From Tritrichomonas musculus (taxonomy: Eukaryota > Parabasalia > Tritrichomonadida > Tritrichomonadidae), in contig JAPFFF010000002.1 of NCBI GenBank assembly GCA_039105265.1, positions 2,666,001 to 2,730,000 on the forward strand: DNA of 64,000 nt, read 5' to 3'. Shown here in pieces: positions 48,488 to 59,863 of the stretch. The notes under the pieces were generated by a model that did not search any database, had not been told where the DNA came from, and worked only from the letters and a program-made list of their open reading frames with translations. A program made the position numbers and the translations under genes. How positions within the stretch are numbered: position 1 is the stretch's first letter; every line of letters starts with the position of its first letter.

Positions 48488-48744
48488 AGTAGTATACGGT
48501 AGGCCATGCCTTGCACAGCCTACCACTACTCCAAGGGCTCCCGCCCCTGGACCCCATTCAAAAAGCCAGACATTCAAAAAGTTCTATCGTTCTCATATTC
48601 AAAAAGTTAATAATTCAAAAAGTTTCCTGTTCAAAAAGTTCTCTTCACAAAAAGTTTGTCATTAATGACTACAAAAAAATGTTTTCCACGATTGAAATGT
48701 ACCCGACGCTAAATCCAGCTGAAGAGCAAACACCGATTTTTTTT
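48488..48744. repeat. Left terminal region of unit 2 with iterated motif
   Basis: A GGTAGGC/GCCTACC stem (48498-48524), a GC-rich CCAAGGG..CCCCTGG stem, then six copies of ATTCAAAAAGTT or close variants at about 48556, 48572, 48597, 48612, 48629 and 48645. Closely spaced short iterons near a replicating end resemble protein-binding sites. A short conserved frame (IEMYPTLNPAEEQTP) lies at 48688-48735. Confidence 0.65.
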
Positions 48745-51700
48745 TTACAAATCTGGAAATACAATTTTATTTTCGATGACTTGTAATGTTGTATCTTCAA
48801 CAACACAAATGATTCCTTTTACGTGATTCAACTTCAAATAATAAGGAAATGGATGATTCAAATTATCAGTATAATAAATGACTTCTATCGTATAATGACT
48901 TGAACTATCATAAGTAACAACTGTCCAAGTTCCATTCTCATTTCGTAATCCAATTCGTCCGTCAGGCAGATCCTCGAAATAAACAGCAAGGTTCAAAAAT
49001 CCACAATTTGCAATTTCTTTTTGAAAATGAATGAAAGTATATGTATCGAATTCTTCTTGAGTGTAATCATCATCTGTTATTAATCGATGTTCAGTCACTA
49101 TCTTACAATTCGCTATAGCGGCCTTTAATGCTGCATTCTCACTCTCTAAATTTGAAATTTTGCTATTTATTGTTACGATACTAGCAACATGTTCACCAAC
49201 TAGACGAGCCAAATCTTGTTGAGAATTACTATACGTATTTAATTTTGTCTTCAGTTCATCATAATCACTTTTCAAAGCATATTTGTTGTCACATTCAGCT
49301 ATTTTATTATTTAATTCAGTAATGGTGTCGCTAAAAATGATTCCATTTACCGTTAAATTTCCATTGATTGTTGTTCCAGTTCCATCATATTTCATTATCT
49401 CTGCATTGTTTACTAGTAAACGAAATATTGATTTATTATAATATAACGTTGCATAATTATTTATAGCACCAAAATATATTTTTGTATTACCATTTACAGT
49501 ATAAACATTAAAACAGTCATTCCTATCATAAATATTATTAAATATATTTAATATACCATAAAAATTATTTTCACCAATAGTCCGTATATATTGATTATCA
49601 CACATTTTAATTATTTTGAATAAATCAGTCTTTGGTATGTATTTAGAATCAATGATCTCCTTACTGTATACTTCTTTAGAATCAAATTTAGTGTTTTCTT
49701 CAATATATAATTCCGTAATATTTATTTTAACATAACTCTGACCAAGACTAAATGTAACAATATCATCACTTTTATTATAACCTTTGCTCGCTATTTCTAA
49801 ATCTATCCCTGAGTTATCGGAATTTTTAAAATAATATGATTCATAGTCCAGATTTGTAAATTCCGGTTCATAATATACATCTTTCTCATAATCTTTTTTA
49901 GGAACATATTTGCCATCAATTGATATATTGTCTGATATCCGAGTTCCTTTTAATGTAAATCCTTTTAACAATAGAAGTGCATAATTTTGTTTAGACGTTT
50001 GTATGTTGTCTGGATCTTCAAAATTATCGAAATCTAGACGAAAAACATCTTCGTTGGTAACTGTAGGGATATCATCTTTTGCAAATCTTTCATCTGATTC
50101 GCTTTTTGTATAATATTCTGATTTCAATGCATATTTATTATCCGCTTCCTCTTTCGTATACAGGTTATCCATATTAACCATACTATTTTTTAATTCATCT
50201 AATGCTTCATTTACTTCATCAACAGTTGGGAATTCATTTAAAGTCGTAGCTAGAGCTGTATCATTCTTTTCTATCTGCTCATGTAATGTATCTATCTTCT
50301 TATGTAAAGCATCTATATCACAAGTATATGCTAAATCATTTGTAGTAAATTCCATTCTTCTTTTTGCTGTATTCTCTTTGATGCTGATTCCACCAACCCT
50401 CAGTTTATTTGGGTTTGATATAACAAATGTTTTGTCATTCATAGTGCAGCTAGGAAAATCAGTTGTTCCTTGGTAATTAATTGTTCCACCAGTAATATTA
50501 ATAGTAACTATATTCTCTTCATAATCAACATCATTGTATTCACTAACTTTTTGCACCAAAAATCGTGCTTTGATTGTTCCATCTGTGATAACATCTTCAG
50601 CCTCCAAATGGACCTCGCCATTGACATATTTACCAACAACATCTATTATGTCATCTCTAACCAAATCTGTTGATGACACACTCTTCTCTACAGTAGTCGC
50701 TAATGTTTTTATCATTGGTTTCATCGTATGACGGAATCTCTTACACATATCCATTGTTGATGTTAATGTCATGGCTACTTTGGACGGATCATCAAGTTCA
50801 TCAGTAAAGTTTATTTCATTAACAGGTACATACTCCTCATCGCACCAAGCTATAATATTATTTAGTTTATCTTTGTTAGATAACGAACGCATCATTCTAC
50901 TAACTGGAATAGATACCATATCACCAAAGAATACATCAGCTCCAATATCAGGTAGTTCGTCAGTGAGCTTACCAGCAATGTCTTCTACAACATTTGTACC
51001 AACATCAGACACCTTGGTTACAGTATTTATTAATTCCCTACCCCCAGTTTGTGCTGCTTTAGATGCAAATGATAATGCTTTACCAGCAACACCTATACCA
51101 GTAGCACCTAATACACAACCAACAGCACCTAAAGCAATACCTATGTTAGCTTTCATATCTACCTTATCCACTTCTTTTTGTAAATATTTTGTCTTCGCTG
51201 CTTGTTCTGCCATCTCTGAGTTCAATGTCTCTACATTGTTCTTTATATCTTTCACGTCATAAGAAACCACATCAACAGTATTTGTAACCATGTTTAGATC
51301 TGATCGCATAGTCATAATGTTATCAGCTGTAATTATCTTCGAAGAAGTAATATTGAAGTCCGTATACAAAGTTGTAGCTGCATCTGGTCTTGGAGTAATC
51401 TCATAAAATTGTTGTTGAATAATGTACTTAAAAGCATTTGTTGTTGGATCCCAGTTAACTTCTTCTATAGGATCCGTGTACTGTTGACGTAAATAGAGTT
51501 CGATATCTCTAGTCGCGATGTTAATGTTACTGCTGGACCAATAATAGTTAATTTTTTCAATACTATCTAATTCAGCAATCAAATCTATGTCGTACCCATA
51601 ATGTTCGTTCTTATGTAGTTCATCCCATCTAAAAGTAAGCCTGTTACTCGCTCCATCAAGTGACATATCGTAAACAATTTTGTCTATACGGTTCAACAAC

Positions 51701-52842
51701 GACTCTACCTCTTCTTTATTACTGTTTTGGATCTGTAATTGTAGCGGTAAATAATCGTATCCTTCTTTAGTATATATCTCTACTGTTGAATCACATCTAT
51801 CTATTTCTATGCTATGTGCAGAACCATTTGCCTCTGTACCATCTTTGAACAACAACTTTGTAGTGCCATTGGCGAACATCACTTTCATGAAATTTTCATT
51901 AGTATCATCCAACAACATCTTATTCCATTCACTACGTTTGCATCTGACATAGCATCCACTTGCTCCATAATTATTTTGGTTTACACGAAGATATTGCTTA
52001 CTGCTCTCTATTTTCCCATTGCTACGTCCTTGCATGTTCTCTCCAACCCATTTTGTTCCATCCCATATTAGGCTCCATCTATTACCAAAACAGTGTTCAG
52101 TAAATGTAAAATTAAGGTTAATGGGTATTGTATAATCATTTGGAATTCGATATATCATCTTGTAGTAATCAACTGAGTCGACATTCACTGTAGTTACGAC
52201 ACTTGGTTTATAAAAGTAATGAACATCTGATTCATACAACTGAAGAGCATTACGAGCATCTATTACATCACACTTGACTACTGGCTTCTTCGCAACCATC
52301 GAGTCTTGCTTTAGTAAGTACTGTATCGATAGCTCACCATTCATGTATAATGAATATGGATTCACACCGAGTCTAGTATCAAATGCTATAAAGAACTCAG
52401 GGCCGAATGTAGTCCAATGTGTGACCATACATTTAAGATCAGTACGACATGTAATACACGGACCTTTTGCTTGATGATTTTCAACGTACGCAGTAAATTC
52501 TTTCACTAGATTGCCTTCATAATCGTATATCACTTCTTTCCTAAGTATGAATTTGAATACGACAGTTACGTCAGGAGCAGCTATTATCTTATTTAGTACG
52601 TCATTTGACATATTAATTTTCAGGATGTTGTAGTTAGCCATCTACAGTGATTCATCTTTATAGGCTGTTATGTTCTCTTTTTTGATTTCATATTCAGGAT
52701 AACCTTCTACTTCTTCAAACCAGCTTCCTCCTTGTACATATCCATCCAAATCACTCAGCGTTAATAATTCACTTGCTTTCCTAGTAGCATCTCCTACCTT
52801 AAATTGTATATCACCAATGAATTTTGTTGTCGTTGCGTCCCT
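48745..52842 (-). pseudogene. Fibre-like gene 1 of unit 2, broken, with a different tip
   Basis: Most of its length matches the other fibre 1 genes (TTTKFIGDIQFKVGDATRKA, FKFILRKEVIYDYEGNLVKE, EHCFGNRWSLIWDGTKWVGE, TTLYTDFNITSSKIITADNI, MRSDLNMVTNTVDVVSYDV, a hydrophobic Gly/Ala run near 51080-51180, CKRFRHTMKPMIKTLATTV, and a beta-strand repeat ending VISNPNKLRVGGISIKENTA). The C-terminal 130 residues, however, are unrelated to the tips of units 1 and 3 (VTEHRLITDDDYTQEEFDTY, LNLAVYFEDLPDGRIGLRNE). The gene is broken in about one place near its start. Likely surface fibre with an exchanged receptor-binding tip. Confidence 0.65.
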
Positions 52843-52871
52843 TTAAAACCCAAAAAAATAATTCCTCTAAT

Positions 52872-55800
52872 CTACTCTATATTTGCACACTTCTTCTCTA
52901 ATGCTGCAATTCTTTTCTCTAGGGTATCAATATATAAATCCTTCTGTTCGAGCATCTCGTTGACTTCTAGTTTAGTCACATAAGCAGTCATATCTATATC
53001 CTCTAGAGGATGCTTAGTACTTGACTTGTTTTCCAGTTCTTTTATTTTCTCGCACATGAATGCTATTGTACTCTTTAAAGTATCGCGATATGTCTTTGCA
53101 ATATTAATACATGTATCAAATGATACCATCATCTTATCAGCATCCTTCATTGTTATTTCAAGCTCGGGTTCATCATCTGTTTCTTCATGGTATGCCCATT
53201 CAAGAATCTTTTCTAATACGTCTTCATTAGCCAAAGTTTCAGGGTTATCATTACGACGGAACCAACTTGGAATATTAAATAATCCTATTCTATTTGCTAC
53301 ATATGCTTCTGCTGCTACTCCAGCTATTGCTGCTGCATCACCAGGATGATGTCTTACGAACTGCCACTGACCATGAAGGAATCTCCTAGCAACATGCCCT
53401 ACCGCACCCATAATAACTTGTGTTGTTGCACTTATAATACCATCTTGCTGATACATTTCTATCACTCCATTCACAATATTTATAATATGAAGTCTTCTTC
53501 TATCTATTGTAGCAACTACTGCTCCATTATATAGTACTTGTGTTATTTCTTCACCAGTTGTTTCATCTAATGTGTCATGAAAGGCTAAAAGATTACCATG
53601 GGAGTAAATATTATCCATTAGTTCCCCTCTTTGTTCCTCACTCATTTGTTCTATCATTCTTGCTGTTATTGCTGGTGTTGTTCCTGGTACTGTCCAAGTA
53701 TCTGTTGTGGCAACCATATCATAATGCTGATATCTTATTCCATTTGCATTGACTTCAAGTAGTGAATTTATTCCTTGGAATCTTACCTGTCCTCCACTAA
53801 TATTTGCTGTTGTTGGTGCAGAATAATCAATAGTAGCAACAATTAGGTCAATAGTCTCTCCTCTATGGTCAATAATATTTATCCATGCTTCCATTGTTTG
53901 GTCATTCAAGTAAGGTTCTAAACCAATATCACCATTTTGAACAAATGGTAAATCTAATCTATCTTGCATAGATAATTGTTCGATTTCTCTTGCCGTATAT
54001 GTTCTGCCTTCCCATTCTATTGACCACGTACTACTGGTTGCTCTATGTATTCTATCTGTCATCTCAATATCAGCTGGCCTAATTAGAGTCCTTCGTTGGA
54101 ATACATTATTATGAATAATATGTTGGTCATTATAAAATAAATCATACACATTAAATAACTCCCATCCATGATATTGTATACGTAAGACATCTGGATGACT
54201 AGCAACTAATGCATTTCGTTCTGCTCTTGTTAAATCTGCTATGTCTTCTAAGGTATACTGAGTTCCATCAATATCGATAACAGGAACTTGATTACGTAGT
54301 GCAATCGTAGTTGATGCCGTATTTGTCATTGTAGTCTGTGGTACTGTAATATCAGTTCGAATCTCATCTGTTTCATCTGTGACAACCTGTGGCTGAACTT
54401 CTCTATGAGTTCTCACTAATGATTGCTCAGTTGTATTTATAGTATTTGTGGTATTGCCATTATTATTATCAGTGATTGTAATCGAAGATGAATTAATATT
54501 TAAAGTTTCAGTCGTATTCGTATCTGGTCTACTTCTAAAGAAATTCAAGACATTAGAACCAAATGTAGCAATAGCACTTCCCAATTGAGTTAAAGCATGT
54601 GTTGTAGAAAGAACAACTTGTGTTGCTGAAAAGGTTCCTATCGCTCCAGCAATAGGATTTTGAATTGTTGTTGTCGTAGGTAAGAATCTTTGGAATGTCA
54701 TCTTTTCTGCTTTCAAGTCAACGTCAACCAAAAACTTTCCTTGAAATCCACCGCCTCCATCACCTGGAAATCCACCTCCTCCACTTCCAAAAGTTATTAG
54801 ATAACCGGCTTCCACGCATTGATTTGGATGGCAATCCCATTTTATTTCAGTAATATTATCATTAATATTTAAATCGACTTTAACATATATTCCATCTTGT
54901 TTACCTAAACCATTTGGAGCTGAAACACCAAGTCTTATTTTATCATATTTTATATCGTTAATTGTATATTTTCCAGATGTTGATGTATTATATGATGCTG
55001 TAATTCCATCACTAATCTCTGTTTCATCCTTTTTAACAACCCTCCAATTTGTTAAATACGGAAATAATATTTCAGTGAAATAAAGTTTTGAATGATCATT
55101 AGGCATATCAGGATATACTGTTTCTTTCATCCATTTTGCTATTTTGTCAGTATGCATGATTATAAACTCTGGGGTACCTAAATTATCTTCTGGATAAGTT
55201 GATATCTTTTCTGTACACATGTTTTGACAATTATTTCCTGTCCAATTTTTTCCATCCCATGTTAATTCCCAGTTATGACCAAATAGATAGTCTTTGAATC
55301 TAAATACTAAATTTAGTGGTATGTCATAATCTTTATCTATATCCCATCTCATACAATAATAATTGGATTCTTCATACGTCTTAGATGGTCTATATAAATA
55401 TAATTGGTCTGATTCCTTCAATGTAAAGAAATTATTGCCTCCACTTGATGTTCCACCACTTGGAATAGAATCACAAAGAATTTTACCATTGACTTCTAAA
55501 TCACCTTTGATAATATATTTACCAAGTACTGGTTTTGCTTCATCCAATGATGGCTTATCATCTGTTATTTTCACACCATAACATTTTAAGACATCTTCGA
55601 ATTTATCGAATCCTTTTACAAAATCGGGTATCGCGACTGCTGATGAATTATCTGTTTTGACTTCTTTTGTTTCTTCTTTTGATAATGCCATTGGCTGCGA
55701 AGCAGACCCTCGCTGAAGAGCGAGTGGAGATGGTTCATTTTTTGGTTCCCAAACCCATTGCCCTTTATCTTCATTCCAAACAATGTCTCCAAAAACTTGA

Positions 55801-57788
55801 TGGAAAGAATTTCGCGCAGTCACCTGGGCTCTTACAGCAGGGGTGTTTTGTGTTCTCCATCCTTCTATCCATTCCAAATGCTGTGATAATATAACCCATT
55901 CTTCATGTTGAATATCCCAGATAAGGTTATTAGGAGCATCCAATAATTCATCATGTATCCAATCATCATTTTGGAAGTCATATCCGTGTTCTTGCCATTG
56001 TGTATCGTATATATTCCAAGCTACATATTGACCCAATTCTGCATGATATTCTCTATTAAAGTATAGCATTTCATCTGTTCGCATATTTATATATTCATTC
56101 TCTTCAGTAAAGTATACCCATTCTTCATATTCATCGTTATACCGTAAATGCCCTCTAGTTTCATTTTCAAAGATAGGTATTAATGCATGTTCCATGACGT
56201 CGCTTAATCCTTCTCTCCAACCTTCCTCGAAAGGATAAGCGAGATTAACCATTACCCATTCATCATGAACAACATCCCACATATAATTAACAGGTACATG
56301 AATGTTCCTATTTTGTCTCCATCCTGCAGGTCTATTCAAATTATCATCTCTTTCTCGCCATTCATCATAGATGATATCCCAAACGTAATCATCGTTAAAA
56401 CGATAATAATCATGCCCTCGGTCATCAATAGGTCTGTAAATTGGTATTTGTTGTTCTAGGTTATATTTTTCCATTACTTCTTTGGCGATATCAGGTATTG
56501 AATCCTCATATAAAACAACATCATGAATTGAATCTTGAAATGACTGTACTCGCTCACCAAGATTCAATCGGTTTATATTTTCGTCAATATTCCCAAAATG
56601 ACCTTCAAAATGTTTATTTTGATTTATTATGTAGTTCGTTAATTCATCAATCTCCTCTTGTGGAATTCCTCCACCACATCCTCCATCTTGAATACAATTG
56701 CATGATTTTATTTTCGAACAATAATCAGCCCAATAATTTAATGATGCTATTATATTATTTATGTTCAGCTGGATATCATTTAGGAATTGATTTAAACTGA
56801 CCTTTACTTTTGTACCATCGATATTGTCAACTTTTATTGTATGGTCTACTGTTAATGATGTCGTAAATAGTTTTAGAGCCGATGCCAGCCCATATCCAAG
56901 AACACTAGATAACAATAAATTTTGAATTATTTGGGGATAATTTATGTAGTTATCTTTTTGATTTTGCATATAGATATCAATAAATTCACCAGGGCTACCT
57001 ACCTCTACTACTTCATCTGCTTTAACTTCTTCTGTACTATTTTTATATTTATATCCTATTGTTTGAAGAGTATGGTTTTCAGGATTGTAATGATATTGCT
57101 TTGTTCCATTTATTATCTTTGCTAAGTTTGTCTCGTTAAAAGTCTCCAATAATATTCTCGTTGTGTTTTGATTCTTTTTTTCATTCTTCATAATATTCAT
57201 CAACATATCAGCTAAATTATAAAATGGCTTGTATTTGAGGAAAGGTTCAGTTGGAGAAGGTTTTGGTGGTGCAGTAGGAGTTTGAACATATTTTACAACT
57301 TCACATTGCCCTTTATCTTCATCCAATACTACTTGTTCATATCCGTCAGCTGCACACATCAATTCGTTGTACATATCATGGACAGCTTCACAGGTTTTTG
57401 ATTCCGCTTCGATAATGTCATTGAATGTATTAACACATAATTCATCTTTGATAAGCTCTCTGTTGGACTCTACTTGTTCTGATTTCACTTCCATCAATAT
57501 ATTTTCTGGCGCTCTATATTCAAGTATTTGTGTAGATTTTTCAGTTATTGGAACGTCGCCGAATCCTTCAAGACTGCCTCCATTTTCAATGTAATCGTTA
57601 ACTACTCGTGCATCAACTTCAGCTTTATTGTATAGACAATTAAATTTTGGGTATTCATTTGGTTTATCATCTTGAGTAATATTAATTTGTTCATTTCCAT
57701 CTTCATCTTCTCCTGCACATATTTCAAAACCATTTGCTTTAAGTTTAGATGCCACCTTGCTCTTTGCAGAATATAGTGTCAAAGACAT
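52872..57788 (-). CDS. Fibre-like gene 2 of unit 2 (mosaic)
   Basis: A 1638-residue open frame. The N terminus (SLTLYSAKSKVASKLKANGF), the Cys-containing helical part (KIKSCNCIQDGG) and the C-terminal coil (LEKRIAALEKKCANIE) match unit 1, but the middle is different: about five to seven Trp-rich repeats (YVWDIIYDEW..GWRQNRN, YMWDVVHDEWV..GWREG, LIWDIQHEEWV..GWRTQN; about 55630-56430), a Gly-rich loop (FGSGGGGFPGDGGGGF), and a long Thr/Ile-rich region without the TTLYTDYN module. A double hairpin lies in frame at 55695-55724. Diverges from the penton-like gene by 19 bp. Surface role inferred. Confidence 0.7.
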   Translation of the reverse strand: MSLTLYSAKSKVASKLKANGFEICAGEDEDGNEQINITQDDKPNEYPKFNCLYNKAEVDARVVNDYIENGGSLEGFGDVPITEKSTQILEYRAPENILMEVKSEQVESNRELIKDELCVNTFNDIIEAESKTCEAVHDMYNELMCAADGYEQVVLDEDKGQCEVVKYVQTPTAPPKPSPTEPFLKYKPFYNLADMLMNIMKNEKKNQNTTRILLETFNETNLAKIINGTKQYHYNPENHTLQTIGYKYKNSTEEVKADEVVEVGSPGEFIDIYMQNQKDNYINYPQIIQNLLLSSVLGYGLASALKLFTTSLTVDHTIKVDNIDGTKVKVSLNQFLNDIQLNINNIIASLNYWADYCSKIKSCNCIQDGGCGGGIPQEEIDELTNYIINQNKHFEGHFGNIDENINRLNLGERVQSFQDSIHDVVLYEDSIPDIAKEVMEKYNLEQQIPIYRPIDDRGHDYYRFNDDYVWDIIYDEWRERDDNLNRPAGWRQNRNIHVPVNYMWDVVHDEWVMVNLAYPFEEGWREGLSDVMEHALIPIFENETRGHLRYNDEYEEWVYFTEENEYINMRTDEMLYFNREYHAELGQYVAWNIYDTQWQEHGYDFQNDDWIHDELLDAPNNLIWDIQHEEWVILSQHLEWIEGWRTQNTPAVRAQVTARNSFHQVFGDIVWNEDKGQWVWEPKNEPSPLALQRGSASQPMALSKEETKEVKTDNSSAVAIPDFVKGFDKFEDVLKCYGVKITDDKPSLDEAKPVLGKYIIKGDLEVNGKILCDSIPSGGTSSGGNNFFTLKESDQLYLYRPSKTYEESNYYCMRWDIDKDYDIPLNLVFRFKDYLFGHNWELTWDGKNWTGNNCQNMCTEKISTYPEDNLGTPEFIIMHTDKIAKWMKETVYPDMPNDHSKLYFTEILFPYLTNWRVVKKDETEISDGITASYNTSTSGKYTINDIKYDKIRLGVSAPNGLGKQDGIYVKVDLNINDNITEIKWDCHPNQCVEAGYLITFGSGGGGFPGDGGGGFQGKFLVDVDLKAEKMTFQRFLPTTTTIQNPIAGAIGTFSATQVVLSTTHALTQLGSAIATFGSNVLNFFRSRPDTNTTETLNINSSSITITDNNNGNTTNTINTTEQSLVRTHREVQPQVVTDETDEIRTDITVPQTTMTNTASTTIALRNQVPVIDIDGTQYTLEDIADLTRAERNALVASHPDVLRIQYHGWELFNVYDLFYNDQHIIHNNVFQRRTLIRPADIEMTDRIHRATSSTWSIEWEGRTYTAREIEQLSMQDRLDLPFVQNGDIGLEPYLNDQTMEAWINIIDHRGETIDLIVATIDYSAPTTANISGGQVRFQGINSLLEVNANGIRYQHYDMVATTDTWTVPGTTPAITARMIEQMSEEQRGELMDNIYSHGNLLAFHDTLDETTGEEITQVLYNGAVVATIDRRRLHIINIVNGVIEMYQQDGIISATTQVIMGAVGHVARRFLHGQWQFVRHHPGDAAAIAGVAAEAYVANRIGLFNIPSWFRRNDNPETLANEDVLEKILEWAYHEETDDEPELEITMKDADKMMVSFDTCINIAKTYRDTLKSTIAFMCEKIKELENKSSTKHPLEDIDMTAYVTKLEVNEMLEQKDLYIDTLEKRIAALEKKCANIE
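55695..55724. repeat. Double hairpin inside fibre-like gene 2
   Basis: CTGC/GCAG with loop GAA (55695-55705) then CTCGCT/AGCGAG with a 4-base loop (55709-55724). It encodes LALQRGSASQP in an otherwise AT-rich gene and keeps the frame. Same architecture as the hairpins at 4148, 1461 and 11940. Confidence 0.65.
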
Positions 57789-57807
57789 TTTAATCTGAAA
57801 TTAAATA
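57789..57807. promoter_or_regulatory. 19-bp spacer between divergent starts (unit 2)
   Basis: TTTAATCTGAAATTAAATA, identical to the spacer of unit 1 (43908-43926), while neighbouring coding DNA has diverged. Conservation suggests function. Confidence 0.6.
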
Positions 57808-58563
57808 ATGTTGTATTCAGTTCAGAGTCAACCAGAAAATTACAATACTGTGAGAATGAATATTGATATACCGTGGAAATGTCCTTACGTGAAGTATTAT
57901 GTTTCATCAATCAATACCAAGGCAAACATACTATTAACCACTGAAGATGATTATTTAATATTCCAGACATCTAATGGGGAGATTAGAATTGATTTCGAAG
58001 ATATGTATGCGTATTCGTTTGCGTATTTGGTAAACTATTTGAACACTAACCAAAAAGTAAACGATGCAAGTCAACAAATAATTACCTTCAAGAATATTAA
58101 CAATAGAACATTATCACTGAAGGCAAGTCAAAATATAAAATTTAAGGAAGGTAGTCATAGAGCGAAATTAATTACAGGATTGTTCAATACTAAATCGGGG
58201 CATGTATTTTCAAATGGAGTTGAATGTGAGGTACCAGATTTACCAATTCTAGATTTTGCTAATAAATTATATTTGGTATCATTACAAGGAGTTGCAACGC
58301 ATTCATCAATTGGAAAGCAAGAATATACACCATCAATTATTGCAAATATAGATACAATGATAATGGACCAAGAAGCACTAATAGTGAATTATGATTTAAC
58401 TAAACCAATCAAAGTTAAAGTCAACACAGATTCACTAAAGTTATTGGAGATGAGATTAGTTGATTTTATGTTCCAACCAGTAATCTTGAAATCGCCATTG
58501 TTCATCACATTAAAGATAAAACCAGCACAAGATGCGGACATTTATGACATCATGACAAAATAA
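57808..58563 (+). CDS. Penton-like minor capsid protein (unit 2)
   Basis: A 251-residue homologue of 43927-44661 with the same landmarks (YNTVRMNIDIPWKCPYVKYY, HRAKLITGLFN, DFANKLYLVSLQGVATHSSI, LEMRLVDFMFQPVILKSPLF). Codon use has drifted at third positions while the protein is well conserved, a sign of selection after the two copies parted. It would sit at capsid vertices. Confidence 0.55.
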   Translation: MLYSVQSQPENYNTVRMNIDIPWKCPYVKYYVSSINTKANILLTTEDDYLIFQTSNGEIRIDFEDMYAYSFAYLVNYLNTNQKVNDASQQIITFKNINNRTLSLKASQNIKFKEGSHRAKLITGLFNTKSGHVFSNGVECEVPDLPILDFANKLYLVSLQGVATHSSIGKQEYTPSIIANIDTMIMDQEALIVNYDLTKPIKVKVNTDSLKLLEMRLVDFMFQPVILKSPLFITLKIKPAQDADIYDIMTK

Positions 58564-58920
58564 AAAATGAGAAAAAAAATTAGATGAAGCAAAAAATATA
58601 AAAATATACTTATCATACCACATCACCAAAAAAATTATTCCTCTAAATTTCACGAAAAAAAATATACCTGACAACCCACCTTCAAATATACTTATCATAT
58701 CACTTCACCAAAATCATTTTTTTAATTTGCTTGATGATGAAAGGACACCTGGAATCAGATTTTTTTACCCATTTTTTAGGTCCAAAATTTCAAGAATCAA
58801 ATATTTTCAAAATATATTGATGAATATAAAATAGAAAGAAAAAAATAATCTCTAGAGATTTTCATAAAAAGTGGGATCGTCCCAAAAATTTATGGGATAG
58901 AGGAAATTGAAAGAATTCTC

Positions 58921-59045
58921 AATTTTTATTTTTATTTTCAATGGGTTCTCAATTATAATTTTTATTTTCAATGGGTTCTCAATTATAATTTTTATTTTCA
59001 ATGAGTTCTCAATTATAATTTTTATTTTCAATGGGTTCTCAATTA
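58921..59045. repeat. 30-bp tandem repeat, four copies
   Basis: Units of AATTATAATTTTTATTTTCA plus ATGGGTTCTC at 30-bp spacing. Translated on the minus strand they give a repeating decapeptide (ENPLKIKIII), but no gene context supports coding. Confidence 0.85.
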
Positions 59046-59251
59046 AACTTTTGATAATGAATTCAAAAAGTGAAAAAATTTTAGAGATATTTGAGCTGCC
59101 CAAGCAATATTTGGGAGACTCTAGGATAGTTTTGTGCGTCTCAAAGTTGTGATTGGGTGGTCCAAATATACATAGAGCGTCCCAAATACTGTGATAGGGA
59201 AGCCCAAAAAACATTTGGGAAGCCCAAAAATATAATTGGTTAACCCAAATA

Positions 59252-59548
59252 CAAAAAATTTTAGAAATAATAACGAACAAATAATAACGAGCAAAATAAA
59301 ATAACGAACAAATAATAACGAATAAAATAAAATAACGAACAAAGATTTTAGAAATAATAACGAACAAAAATTTTAGAAATAATAACGAACAAAGATTTTA
59401 GAAATAATAACGAACAAAGATTTTAGAAATAATAACGAACAAAGATTTTAGAAATAATAACGAACAAAGATTTTAGAAATAATAACGAACAAAGATTTTA
59501 GAAATAATAACGAACAAAGATTTTAGAAATAATAACGAACAAAGATTT
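59252..59548. repeat. 25-bp tandem repeat array
   Basis: About eight regular units of GATTTTAGAAATAATAACGA plus ACAAA from 59341 to 59548, preceded by shortened or altered copies from about 59252. Non-coding. Confidence 0.88.
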
Positions 59549-59863
59549 TATTTTGAATACATTTTCAATTTTTTAATGCGTCCCATTTTTGTGATCCCAT
59601 TTTTGGTTTCCTCAAACTTCTCAAAATAATATTCTCAAAAAATAATTACAATTATTTTGTATTCAATTTTTTCTATATATCTTTTTTTCAAAAATGGGAT
59701 CATAAATGGGATCATATAAATATAGATATTATATGAAATATATATCAAAATAGACATCTAATGAATCAAAAACATGTCAAGTTTAGGGTGTTTTTCAACA
59801 ATCCCATTTCTGTCCCAACGATCCCATTTTCTGTCCCATTTTTTTGGGACAGCATTTTTTGGG

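Noticed and set aside
59021-59367. Minus-strand open frames over the 30-bp and 25-bp arrays between the penton-like gene and p336.
   Set aside because: They are products of tandem repeats whose period is or happens to be compatible with an open frame; there is no conserved sequence, start context or counterpart in unit 1.
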